Source: Thiohalocapsa sp. (GTDB lineage: Bacteria; Pseudomonadota; Gammaproteobacteria; Chromatiales; Chromatiaceae). Taken from it: a stretch of DNA of 64,000 bases. The translations under genes and the position numbers were made by a program. The notes under the pieces are model-generated. The model was not told where the DNA came from and made no database searches. It worked only from the letters and a program-made list of their open reading frames with translations. Location: contig JANQFX010000105.1 of the NCBI GenBank assembly GCA_028277725.1, positions 18,516 through 82,515 on the forward strand, in the 5' to 3' direction. Positions 16,488-24,759 of this stretch are shown here, piece by piece (positions within the stretch are counted from its first letter, which is position 1; every line of letters begins with the position of its first letter).

Positions 16488-17261
16488 ATGCAGGCAGTCC
16501 CCGGCGACATCATCGCCCCGACCGAGGTGGTCGGCCGCGACCGGCTCATCGAGCGCCTGTGGGCCGCGCTGGAAGGGCAGAGCCTAGTGCTGACGGCCGA
16601 GCGGCGCATGGGCAAGACCACGGTGATCCGCAAGATGACGGCCGAGCCAAGGTCGGGCTTGCGTGCGCTCCTCTTGGACGTGGAGCGGGTCAGCACACCC
16701 GCGGAACTGGTGGAACGCACCGCGCAGGCGATCGGCAGCCACCTCGGCGCATCCGACCAGGCACGGCGCTGGCTCCAAGACCTCTGGTCGACGCTGGGCG
16801 GAACCGAGGTCTCTGGCGTGTTCAAGCTGCCCGGTGCCAAGGGCCTGCCCTGGAAGACGGCCCTGGAACGGCTGCTCGGCGGGCTCGCCAACAACACCAA
16901 TCAGCAATTCGTTCTGATCTGGGACGAGTTCCCCTGGGCCTTGCAGAAGATCGCCCGCGGCGAAGGGGAGGCCGTCGTCGTCGAGCTGCTCGACGCCCTG
17001 CGTGGGCTGCGTCAGACCCACCCGCGCCTGCGCGTCGATTTCCAGCCCGACAACGACACAGCCCGCGCCCTCTGCGCCAGCGACCACGAGCCGCTGCGCC
17101 GGCTGCTGAAGCTGATGCAGCGCGACCACTACCTGGCCCAGGACGCCGGCGGGCGCTTCGGCTTCCGCTTTCCGCTGATCCGCCGCTGGTGGCGGCTGGA
17201 CCTGGGTCTGGGGCCGCTGCCGACGGCGGACGGCAACCCAGCGCCGGAGGCCGCCCCATGA
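16488..17261 (+). CDS. STAND-like AAA ATPase with an internal deletion
   Basis: 257 residues. Walker A is AERRMGKTT (37-45) after the family motif PTEVVGRDRLIERLW; Walker B is FVLIWDEFP (141-149). Residues 1-183 align with the first half of a family of about 400 residues, ending at LRGLRQTHPRLRV, where homologues continue with a sensor/GSIGLHHVL segment. Instead residue 184 jumps to the family's C-terminal winged-helix end (LLKLMQRDHYLAQDAGGRFG, then FRFPLIRRWWRL). About 130-150 residues, including the sensor and lid regions, appear to be missing in frame. The next ATPase gene overlaps it by four bases (ATGA). Possibly a non-functional or minimised ATPase. Confidence 0.8.
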   Translation: MQAVPGDIIAPTEVVGRDRLIERLWAALEGQSLVLTAERRMGKTTVIRKMTAEPRSGLRALLLDVERVSTPAELVERTAQAIGSHLGASDQARRWLQDLWSTLGGTEVSGVFKLPGAKGLPWKTALERLLGGLANNTNQQFVLIWDEFPWALQKIARGEGEAVVVELLDALRGLRQTHPRLRVDFQPDNDTARALCASDHEPLRRLLKLMQRDHYLAQDAGGRFGFRFPLIRRWWRLDLGLGPLPTADGNPAPEAAP

Positions 17262-19930
17262 CCCTCGATCACTCCGCCTTCACCCCGAGCGACCCGGACA
17301 AGCTGGAGGCCCTGTTCGTCGCCCGCGAGCCGCTTGCGACCAGCCTGATGGCCAGCATCCGCGACAGCGCGCTGAGCGAGAACAAGCACCAGCGCCTATT
17401 GGTAGGCCCGCGCGGCATCGGCAAGACCCACCTGATCACGCTGCTGCAGCATCGGGTGCGCGCCGATGTGGAGATCGACGCCCGGCTGCGCATCGCCTGG
17501 CTGCCGGAGGACCCCTATGTGCCGGGCTATGCCCAGCTGCTGGCGCTGATCCTGCGCCGGCTGCGCGACGACGAACCGGACCTGGGCTGGCTCGACCAGC
17601 GCCTGGAGGCGGTGCTCGACGTCGCCGACACCGGCCATCAGGAGGCCATGCTGGAGGGCCTGATCGGCGAGGCCCTGCAAGACCCGGCCGGCCCGCGTAC
17701 CCTGCTGCTGCTGGCGGAGAACCTGGACGACCTGCTCGCGGACCTGCGCCCGGACGGCCAGCACAAGCTGCGCGCCCTGATCCAGAACACCGGCCGCATC
17801 GCCGTCATCGCCACCACCACCAGCCTCACCGACCCGCTGACCAAGAAGAGCGAGCCCTTCCACGGCTTCTTCCGCACCCAGCGCCTCGAACCCTTCGGCG
17901 TCGAGGACGCCGCCGCGCTGCTGGCCCGGCTCTCCGAGCACGCCGGCGACCCCGCGCTGGCGGACCTGATCTGGAGCCCCCTTGGCCTGGCCCGGGTGCG
18001 CGCCGTGCACTACCTGGCCGGCGGCAACCCGCGGGTCTACGTCATCTTCCACGACTTTCTGACCCGCGAGTCTCTGGACGAGCTGGTCACACCATTCAAG
18101 AAGCTGATGGAGGAGCTGACCCCCTACTACCAGGCGCGCATGGCCGGGCTCGCGCCCTTGCAGCGGGGCATCCTCGACACCCTGCGCCGGCTGCGCGCCG
18201 CGGTGCCGGTGAAGACCATCGCCCGCGAGGTCATGGTCACCCCGCAGAGCGCCTCCACCCAGCTCGGCAAGCTGGCGGAGCTGGGCTATGTGCTGATGGC
18301 CGACAGCATCGGCCGCAACAACTACTACGAGCTGCGCGAGCCGCTGATGCGGCTGTGCCTGGAGATCAAGGAGCAGCGCGGCGAGACCATCCCGCTCTTC
18401 ATCGACTTCCTGCGCATCTGGTACTCCAGCCGCGAGCTGGCCGAGCTGGCGGGCGCCGGGGCCGATAGCAATCTGGAGCGTGGACACCTGCTGGCCGCCG
18501 CCGAACTGGCCAAGCTGGAGCCGGACCCGCTGCGCCAGTCGTTGGATCAGGCGTACCGGCGTGCCATCGAAGAGGGGGATCACCAGCGGGCGCTGGCGGA
18601 GATCGACTGCGCGTTGGAGCGGGACCCGGATGATAAGGCGTGCTGGCAGCGCAAGGCGTCTTGCCTTGAGACGCTCGGCGCGCCGCTGGAGGAGCGACTT
18701 GCCTGTTGGCGGCGCGTGACCGCGATCGATCCGGACGACATGATCGGCTGGGCCTGGCAGGACGTGATTCTGGCTGAGCTGGGGCGTATAGACGAGGCCC
18801 TGGAAGCCTCCAGTCGCGCACTGGAGCTGGAGCCCGATGATCCGGTGCTGAACCGCAACCACGGCTGGAATCTGAAGCGCGCGGGACGCCATGCCGAGGC
18901 GCGGCGATACCTGGAGCGCACGATGGAGCTGGCCGGGGAGCCCGAGACCGCGGCGGACTGGCATCGGCGCGCGAACGACCTGCAGGTGCTCGATCGGCAT
19001 GACGAATCCACGCGCAGCTGCGCGAAGGCGTTGGCCCTGGAGCCACGCCGAATTGAAGCTTGGAACCACCTCCTCGCCGTCTCGCAAGAACAAGGGCGCT
19101 TGCGGACGAACAAGCGCATCGTCGATAGGCTGGCCGAGTTGATGCCCGAGTCGGCGCCCCTGCGGGTCTACCGCGGCATTGCGAGCCGCGGCCTCGGCGA
19201 TCTCGAAACCGCCATCGACGACCACAAGCGAGCGGCCGAGATCGATCCCGCACTCGATAGCGCCGGTGAGCCGGCGACCTACTTCAGAGCATTGGACCTG
19301 GCATTGTCGGGACGCCACGCGGAGGCACTGACCCTGTTGGAGAAGCCTCAGCCCGGCTACAACGCGGAATACACCGTCTGGCACGCCCTGCAACACGCCG
19401 ACACCCTGCTCTGGCTCGACCGCTGGGACGAGGGCCGCACCGCCCTCCACCGACTCCTGGCCGAAACCCGGCCGCCAGTCTGGTCGGGCAAGAATCTGGT
19501 GCCTGTCCGCTGGCTGCCGGCCCGCACCCAAAGCCCCCAGGTCTGGCGCCGCTACATCACCCTCTGGCTCGACCTGTTCGCCCAGCACGAGCTGCTGACC
19601 GAGCTGGGCGAGGCCCTAGTCCGCAGCCTGCGCACCCTGGCTATCGCCTGGATCCCGGACCAGACCGCCCGCGCCTGGCTCGACACCTGGCGCGAGCTGG
19701 CCGGCGACACGCCGCAGCTGCAACTGCCGCTGCGGCTGCTGGCCGCCGGTGTCGACTACAAGGCCAAGCAACGCCCGGAGGCGCTGCTGGCCCTGCCCCG
19801 CGAGGAACGCGGGCTGCTGGAGCCTTGGCTTTCGAACCTGTTCCGCACCGAGCCGGACGAGTTGGACCGGGAGCTGGATGCCCTGCTGGTCGCCGTCGAG
19901 CGCAAGCTCGCCGAGGAGGCGCGGGCCTAG
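17258..19930 (+). CDS. Large ATPase with winged helix and TPR repeats
   Basis: 890 residues. An N-terminal AAA/STAND ATPase has Walker A GPRGIGKTH (50-58) and a Walker B ending in LLLLAENLDDL (about 148-158). A winged helix follows (about 305-350: VPVKTIAREVMVTPQSASTQ). TPR-type helical repeats occupy roughly 420-640 (for example EEGDHQRALAEIDCALERDP and LNRNHGWNLKRAGRHAEARR). The rest is a helical C-terminal region. The start overlaps the stop of the small ATPase, so the two are coupled. Nucleotide switch plus DNA-binding and TPR surfaces suggest a signalling or defence-type ATPase. The specific function is unknown. Confidence 0.85.
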   Translation: MTLDHSAFTPSDPDKLEALFVAREPLATSLMASIRDSALSENKHQRLLVGPRGIGKTHLITLLQHRVRADVEIDARLRIAWLPEDPYVPGYAQLLALILRRLRDDEPDLGWLDQRLEAVLDVADTGHQEAMLEGLIGEALQDPAGPRTLLLLAENLDDLLADLRPDGQHKLRALIQNTGRIAVIATTTSLTDPLTKKSEPFHGFFRTQRLEPFGVEDAAALLARLSEHAGDPALADLIWSPLGLARVRAVHYLAGGNPRVYVIFHDFLTRESLDELVTPFKKLMEELTPYYQARMAGLAPLQRGILDTLRRLRAAVPVKTIAREVMVTPQSASTQLGKLAELGYVLMADSIGRNNYYELREPLMRLCLEIKEQRGETIPLFIDFLRIWYSSRELAELAGAGADSNLERGHLLAAAELAKLEPDPLRQSLDQAYRRAIEEGDHQRALAEIDCALERDPDDKACWQRKASCLETLGAPLEERLACWRRVTAIDPDDMIGWAWQDVILAELGRIDEALEASSRALELEPDDPVLNRNHGWNLKRAGRHAEARRYLERTMELAGEPETAADWHRRANDLQVLDRHDESTRSCAKALALEPRRIEAWNHLLAVSQEQGRLRTNKRIVDRLAELMPESAPLRVYRGIASRGLGDLETAIDDHKRAAEIDPALDSAGEPATYFRALDLALSGRHAEALTLLEKPQPGYNAEYTVWHALQHADTLLWLDRWDEGRTALHRLLAETRPPVWSGKNLVPVRWLPARTQSPQVWRRYITLWLDLFAQHELLTELGEALVRSLRTLAIAWIPDQTARAWLDTWRELAGDTPQLQLPLRLLAAGVDYKAKQRPEALLALPREERGLLEPWLSNLFRTEPDELDRELDALLVAVERKLAEEARA

Positions 19931-20048
19931 CGGCGTTGGCCCCGATGCATGCGGAGCGGGCGCATCCGCCGCGCGACCAAGGACGCATGACGGACAAGCA
20001 CGTAGACCGGGAAAGCGATCCCCAGGCCCTGCGTCCGAGGCCTCTGCC

Positions 20049-20083
20049 GGAGGATGGGCAAAGCGCTAGCGTGCCCATCCTCC
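20049..20083. repeat. REP-like palindrome GGATGGGCA...TGCCCATCC
   Basis: GGAGGATGGGCA and TGCCCATCCTCC form a perfect 12-base inverted repeat around AAGCGCTAGCG. GGATGGGCAAAGCG...TGCCCATCC elements are widespread intergenic repeats in gammaproteobacteria. A partial second copy (GCCCATCCTACG) lies 40 bases on. The element occupies the 243-base gap between the TPR-ATPase and the convergent ompA-like gene and may terminate both. Confidence 0.7.
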
Positions 20084-20174
20084 GCCTCGGCGCCCTGATG
20101 GGCTCGGCCTAGCGGCCTATGCCCATCCTACGAACAGTGCGTGCCCGATGTCGTAGCGTAGTCGCGGTTGTACC

Positions 20175-21401
20175 TCACCGGCAACTCACCTCTACCCGCC
20201 GATTCAGCGCCCGCCCGGTCTCGCTCCCGTTGTCCGCAATGGGCTCAAGCTCACCCCGGCCCTTCGCGTTCAGTTGATCACGGGCGATGCCGCGCTCGAC
20301 CAACGCCGCGGCGACGGCCTCGGCGCGTCGGCGGGAGAGGTCGTCGTTGTAGGCTTCGGCGCCCTCGCTGGAGGTGTGGCCGATGAGGGTGACGGAACGC
20401 GCTTCGCCTGATTCCAGCCCGGCCGCCAGTCCAGCCGCCAGGTCGTCCAGCAGGGCTGCCGACTCGGGCCTCAGCGTAGCGGCGTCGAAATCGAAACGGA
20501 TGCCGTGGATGATGGACCCGCCGCCCAGGGCCTCCACGGGCTGCTCGGAGCAGGCCGTGGTCACCGCCGGCGAGGCCGCGCCCGTGTAGAGCCGGAACGG
20601 CGCGCCGTTGGTGGAGGCGACGCCGGTGATGGCGCCGTCGGCGTCCACCGCCAGGACGAAGGTGCTCGGGATGCCAGCGCTGCGCGTCCGGCCGGTGGCA
20701 TAGAGCACGTTGCCCCCCACGGTGCCGGTCAGCTCGCCGTCGCGGTCGTAGCAGCCGGACACTCGGGCGCCGTCTTGGGCGAGTTCCAGCAGCACGCCGC
20801 GGCCCTTCCATGTGCCGTTGAAGGCCCTGGACAGCGACGGCGTCTCCTGGGTGCCGTGGCCTATGATCTCGCTGAACTCGAAAAAGGTCTTGTCCCGTTG
20901 GATGTCTAGGCTACCCGTGAGGGTGAGTCGCACCCAGCGCACCGGTTTCGGATCAGTGACGTCAAGCTCTGTGCTCCGGCCGCGTTCTGGGTGCAGGCTG
21001 AGTGTCGTCGCGGCCAAGGGCTCGAAAGGCCCTTCGGGGCCGACGTCGCTGCCGGCGATCTCCACTGCGCCCGAGAAGGTCTGCGAGGGGCTCGGCGTTT
21101 CCAGCACATTGGGCACCGCGAAGGACTCGAACACGGTGCTCGCCGGAAGCGCAAAGACCATGTCGAGCCGCGTCTGCTCGCCGCAGGGCTTGGGCGTGAC
21201 GACGAAGCCCCGTGCATCTCCGTCCACCGCGGCGATGGCCTGCTCCATGCCGACCCGCAGGGCCGCGGCATCGCCGCCCAGGGACACCGGAACCGCTCCG
21301 TGAGCGAGCGTAAGGTAGTCCACAGGCGCAGCCTCTTGAGCATGGGTCGACGGCGCGCAGAAGACAGCGGCCAGCGTTGCGACGCAGGGCAGGACGGGCA
21401 T
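20175..21401 (-). CDS. OmpA-family peptidoglycan-binding protein with N-terminal discoidin-like region
   Basis: 408 residues. A signal peptide (LPCVATLAAVFCAPSTHAQE) leads to a beta-rich region whose SLDIQRDKTFFEFSEIIGHG stretch resembles carbohydrate-binding or F5/8-type modules, then a lipocalin-like strand segment (FNGTWKGRGVLLELAQDGAR). The C-terminal 115 residues are a clear OmpA domain (IRFDFDAATLRPES, IGHTSSEGAEAYNDDLSRRR, RALNRRVEV) that binds peptidoglycan. It is therefore periplasmic or outer-membrane associated. The ATG at 21401 was chosen because it starts the signal peptide and clears the glutaredoxin gene upstream. Confidence 0.85.
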   Translation of the reverse strand: MPVLPCVATLAAVFCAPSTHAQEAAPVDYLTLAHGAVPVSLGGDAAALRVGMEQAIAAVDGDARGFVVTPKPCGEQTRLDMVFALPASTVFESFAVPNVLETPSPSQTFSGAVEIAGSDVGPEGPFEPLAATTLSLHPERGRSTELDVTDPKPVRWVRLTLTGSLDIQRDKTFFEFSEIIGHGTQETPSLSRAFNGTWKGRGVLLELAQDGARVSGCYDRDGELTGTVGGNVLYATGRTRSAGIPSTFVLAVDADGAITGVASTNGAPFRLYTGAASPAVTTACSEQPVEALGGGSIIHGIRFDFDAATLRPESAALLDDLAAGLAAGLESGEARSVTLIGHTSSEGAEAYNDDLSRRRAEAVAAALVERGIARDQLNAKGRGELEPIADNGSETGRALNRRVEVSCR

Positions 21402-21436
21402 GCTGGATCGAGGCGGCACGGCGGTTCTCCTGATGG

Positions 21437-21691
21437 CTAAGACAGTAGATCGTTCAACCGACCCTCCGCATCCAGCATCATCAACTCCTCCTCGCCGCCG
21501 ATGTGCTCGCCGTCGATGAAGATCTGCGGGTAGTAGCGTAGGCCGCAGCGCCGGACCATCTCGTCCTTTTCGTGCGGCATAAGGTCGATCATATGATCGA
21601 TGTAGTCGACGCCGTAGCGATCCAGCACGGCGCGGACGTCGACGCATTTGCGGCAGTTGGTCGTGCCGTAGACTTCTACTTTCGCGGCCAT
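21437..21691 (-). CDS. Glutaredoxin
   Basis: 84 residues of glutaredoxin fold. The active site is CRKC in TTNCRKCVDVRAVL, the cis-Pro is in YYPQIFIDGEHIGG and the glutathione-binding GG is also present. It reduces disulfides or mixed glutathione disulfides. It lies 35 bases upstream of the OmpA-like gene on the same strand, probably an operon. The CRKC motif differs from the CPYC of classic Grx but is consistent with a dithiol enzyme. Confidence 0.9.
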   Translation of the reverse strand: MAAKVEVYGTTNCRKCVDVRAVLDRYGVDYIDHMIDLMPHEKDEMVRRCGLRYYPQIFIDGEHIGGEEELMMLDAEGRLNDLLS

Positions 21692-21794
21692 GCTGTGCTC
21701 CAGCTCCGACGTGGTTGCTCAGGGTGCGGCAGGGCCACTATCGGTGGGCCGTGTCCTTGCGGACAGGGTCGACCGCGTCGCGCGCCGCAGTCTT

Positions 21795-21828
21795 CGTCTT
21801 TGTCATTGTCGTGATCGTACTCGTTCAA
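21795..21828. repeat. Copy of the dispersed GTCGTGATCG element
   Basis: GTCATTGTCGTGATCGTACT and the following TCGTTCAA resemble the left arm of the element at 61373. It lies in the 206-base gap upstream of the glutaredoxin gene. Confidence 0.4.
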
Positions 21829-21897
21829 CACCGACAGAGACCACGCCATAGTCACCGCAGTCCTGCCCGACACGACAGGACCCGAGCCCCCTCACGC

Positions 21898-22485
21898 TCA
21901 ATCGAGCTCCATGCCACCGCCGGACAACAGGAAATTGATGTACGGCGCATAGACCAGGACCTGTCCCTGAGCGAAGCCGAGCGCATTGAACGCGTCGGCG
22001 ACGCTGCTCAGGGCTTGAGGATCATCCGGGGCCTGGGCGAGCTCTTCCAACGCCGCGAGCAGGGCCTCGATGTCCCGCAGGTCGACGTACTTACGAAGCA
22101 TGTCGATGGATTCATGGACCCCATCGATGCTGACCGCAATGCCCTTGTCCCGGGCCCGCAGCCGACTGAAGTCCTCATCGATGATGCGCTGCCGCAGGGT
22201 GCGGACGAAGCGATCGAAGCTGTTCTTGTCCGGGTTGTCGAGAAACAGCTCGACCAGGGGTTCCCGGTTGACCTGGCTGACGAACGCGAGCACAGACCCC
22301 GACACCACGGGTTCCGGATCCAGGATATTCAGGACCACGCTCAAGGACTCGGTCCGCAGCGGAGAGGTGATGACGTAGCGAATCTCGTCATCCACCAGCT
22401 CGAACTCGCGGGTGCCCTTGGTCGCGTGCCTTTGCGAGAGCCTTATGGTCATGGCGCGCACTCGTGTCCGTTTGGGTGGAGACAT
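21898..22485 (-). CDS. Hypothetical protein, 195 residues
   Basis: A soluble alpha/beta protein; an alternative start 11 codons later (22452, MTIRLSQRHATKG) is also possible. A segment reading PEPVVSGSVLAFVSQVNREP and a helical C-terminus (DIEALLAALEELAQAPDDPQ) can be seen. There are no Cys residues, no signal peptide and no membrane helix. It ends FLLSGGGMELD. The family is not recognised. It lies between the lipocalin gene upstream and the glutaredoxin gene downstream, all on the minus strand, but spacing of more than 100 bases does not demonstrate an operon. Confidence 0.65.
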   Translation of the reverse strand: MSPPKRTRVRAMTIRLSQRHATKGTREFELVDDEIRYVITSPLRTESLSVVLNILDPEPVVSGSVLAFVSQVNREPLVELFLDNPDKNSFDRFVRTLRQRIIDEDFSRLRARDKGIAVSIDGVHESIDMLRKYVDLRDIEALLAALEELAQAPDDPQALSSVADAFNALGFAQGQVLVYAPYINFLLSGGGMELD

Positions 22486-22600
22486 CCGGTCCGAATTGCT
22501 GGCCGCCCTCGCGACGGAGATGGGCCCCTGGGTCGCGCGTCCAGTGCAGCGGGTTCTTTGCAGTCGAATCCGCTAGCAGGCCCAGTGGCCTCCCCGCGGG

Positions 22601-23335
22601 CTAGCTGACGTCCGCGGCCGACGATTCCGGACTGCGCGGCGGCTCGCTCGATTCCTGCCGCGTGCGCAGGAAGTCCTGCGCCGGAAACCCCTTGTTGGAG
22701 AACTCCGCCAGCCAGCGCTGCACCTGCTCCTCCGGCGGGTTTGGCTCGCGGGCCAGGACCCAGGCCCGTTTGCGTGTCGGCTGGCCGACCAGCGCGTATT
22801 CGTAGTCGGTACCAACGCCGATGATCCAGTAGTCGTCCCAGAGTACGTGCACCCCGTAGAGGGTTCGGAAGCTGATCTCCAGCCGGGCGTTGGTGCCGCG
22901 ATCCACGACCCTGGCGACGCCCTTGGCGCTGCCGCCGGCGTCGCCCTTGTGGGCGCAGCGATTGGTCACATAGACCATGCCGTCCTCGCCGAGCACGTAG
23001 TCGGCGGTCACGTCGCCGGTGCAGCGACGCTGGGTGAAATAGGGCAGTCGGGCGATCTCGTACCAGCGACCCATGTAGCGCGGCAGGTCGACATAGGTCG
23101 CCGTGGAGGGTGCGGTCAGATGGACCTTGGGCTTGCGCAGCCGAGTGCTGACGATGACCTGCGCCTCGCCCGTCTCGACCTCGGCGCGCTTCTCCGTCCG
23201 TGCCGAATAGATCTCCTCCGCCCAGGCGTCGAGATCGCCCGCACGGGTGCGGCGGCGACGGCGCGGCGCGGCCCGCGGCGAGTCCTGCCCAGGCGGCCTG
23301 CCGGGCTTGGACGATCCTGATCCTTCGTTGTTCAT
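22601..23335 (-). CDS. Lipocalin-family protein without signal peptide
   Basis: 244 residues. The lipocalin core is clear: the GxW motif in YMGRWYEIARLPYFTQRRCT, the TNRCAHKGD segment and GVGTDYEYALVGQPTRKRAW, as in Blc-type bacterial lipocalins that bind lipids. Unlike Blc it lacks a lipoprotein signal and instead has an 80-residue, charged, Arg-rich N-terminus (PRAAPRRRRRTRAGDLDAWA). The cellular location is therefore uncertain; cytosolic is the simplest reading, unless the true start is elsewhere. The C-terminal 20 residues are disordered. Confidence 0.85.
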   Translation of the reverse strand: MNNEGSGSSKPGRPPGQDSPRAAPRRRRRTRAGDLDAWAEEIYSARTEKRAEVETGEAQVIVSTRLRKPKVHLTAPSTATYVDLPRYMGRWYEIARLPYFTQRRCTGDVTADYVLGEDGMVYVTNRCAHKGDAGGSAKGVARVVDRGTNARLEISFRTLYGVHVLWDDYWIIGVGTDYEYALVGQPTRKRAWVLAREPNPPEEQVQRWLAEFSNKGFPAQDFLRTRQESSEPPRSPESSAADVS

Positions 23336-23691
23336 GTGCTCGCTTATCGATGAGTAGGGGGTCGCGCCCCGCTGGTGGTCCGCGGGGCGAGTTCGACGCC
23401 GATGGGCCGCGGCCACTCGGTGCGGCGACCGCGTTGAGGTGATCGCCGGGAATGCTGCACCGCATCACGACGGAGGAGCGGCGTATTGTAACGGCCCGCA
23501 AGCCGAGCAAGCCATGTTGTGCGGGCGGCTATGGGGCCGCACCGCTATCACGACGCACGGTGCGCGCGTTCGATATACTTCTGCACTTGTCAAGCGGCCA
23601 AGACCGGGGCCCGGGCCCACGAACCCCCGCGGCCGTCACGCATCGACAGCCCGGCCGACGGCACGCGTTCCAGTGTTTCCGCTCCAGACCC

Positions 23692-24759
23692 ATGCCCCAT
23701 CAGACCGACGACCTCCGTATCCGCGACATCAAGCAGGTGATCCCGCCCAAGGACCTGCATGAGACGTTCCCGATCACCGACGCCGCCGCGGAGACGGTGT
23801 CCAGGACCCGGGGTGAGATTCAGCGCATCCTGCACGGCGAGGACGATCGCCTGCTGGTCGTGACCGGGCCCTGCTCCGTACACCACACGGCCGCTGCGAT
23901 GGAATACGCCCAGCGCCTGGCTGAGGTCCGCGAACGGCTTTCCGATCAGCTCCTGGTGGTGATGCGCGTCTACTTCGAGAAGCCCCGCACCACCGTCGGC
24001 TGGAAGGGCCTGATCAACGATCCGAACCTGGACGGCAGCTTCGAGATCAACAAGGGCCTGGGGCTGGCCCGCAAGCTGCTGTTGGATCTCAACGAGCGCG
24101 GCATCCCGGCCGGGACCGAGTTCCTGGACCTCATCAGCCCGCAGTACATCGCCGATCTGGTCAGCTGGGGCGCCATCGGCGCCCGCACCACCGAGAGCCA
24201 AGGACACCGCGAATTGGCGTCCGGGCTGTCGTGCCCCGTAGGCTTCAAGAACGCCACCGACGGCAGCAGCAAGGTGGCCATCGACGCCATGCACGCCGCC
24301 GCGCGGCCGCATGTGTTCATGTCGCTCACCAAGGACGGCAACTCCGCCATCTTCAGCACCACCGGCAATTCGGACACGCACATCATCCTGCGCGGCGGCA
24401 GCCGGCCGAACTACGACACCGAGAGCGTGAACATCGCCGCCGAGGCCATCGAGTCCGCCGGACTCCGGCCGAAGATCATGATCGACTTCAGCCACGCCAA
24501 CAGCCGCAAGCAGCCGCAGAAGCAGATCCGCGTCTGCGAGGACGTTGCGGGTCAGATCGCCCGCGGCGACCGCCGCATCATCGGCACCATGATCGAGAGC
24601 CATCTGGTCGCCGGCCGCCAGGACCTCGCGGACGGCTCCGCACCCATCTACGGGCAGAGCATCACCGACGCCTGCATCGGCTGGGACGATACACCGCCCA
24701 TGCTGGAGGAGTTGGCGGCGGCCGCGGCACGGCGGCGCAACGCCAAGCGGCATCGCTAA
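23692..24759 (+). CDS. 3-deoxy-7-phosphoheptulonate (DAHP) synthase, class I
   Basis: 355 residues, the length of AroG/F/H enzymes, which condense phosphoenolpyruvate and erythrose-4-phosphate in the first step of aromatic amino-acid synthesis. Family motifs are VTGPCSVHH, RVYFEKPRTTVGWKGLINDP, GIPAGTEFLDLISPQY, GFKNATDGS, LRGGSRPNYD and MIDFSHANSRKQ. The isozyme (Phe, Tyr or Trp feedback) cannot be decided here. ATG 23692 fits the family N-terminus (PHQTDDLRIRDIKQVIPPKD). The gene converges with dsrS and their stop codons overlap by 4 bases, leaving no room for a terminator between them. Confidence 0.96.
   Translation: MPHQTDDLRIRDIKQVIPPKDLHETFPITDAAAETVSRTRGEIQRILHGEDDRLLVVTGPCSVHHTAAAMEYAQRLAEVRERLSDQLLVVMRVYFEKPRTTVGWKGLINDPNLDGSFEINKGLGLARKLLLDLNERGIPAGTEFLDLISPQYIADLVSWGAIGARTTESQGHRELASGLSCPVGFKNATDGSSKVAIDAMHAAARPHVFMSLTKDGNSAIFSTTGNSDTHIILRGGSRPNYDTESVNIAAEAIESAGLRPKIMIDFSHANSRKQPQKQIRVCEDVAGQIARGDRRIIGTMIESHLVAGRQDLADGSAPIYGQSITDACIGWDDTPPMLEELAAAAARRRNAKRHR

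Noticed and set aside
17396..19588. A 730-codon open frame antisense to the TPR-ATPase
   Set aside because: It is Gln/Val/Leu-rich with no family features; antisense shadow of a GC-rich coding sequence.
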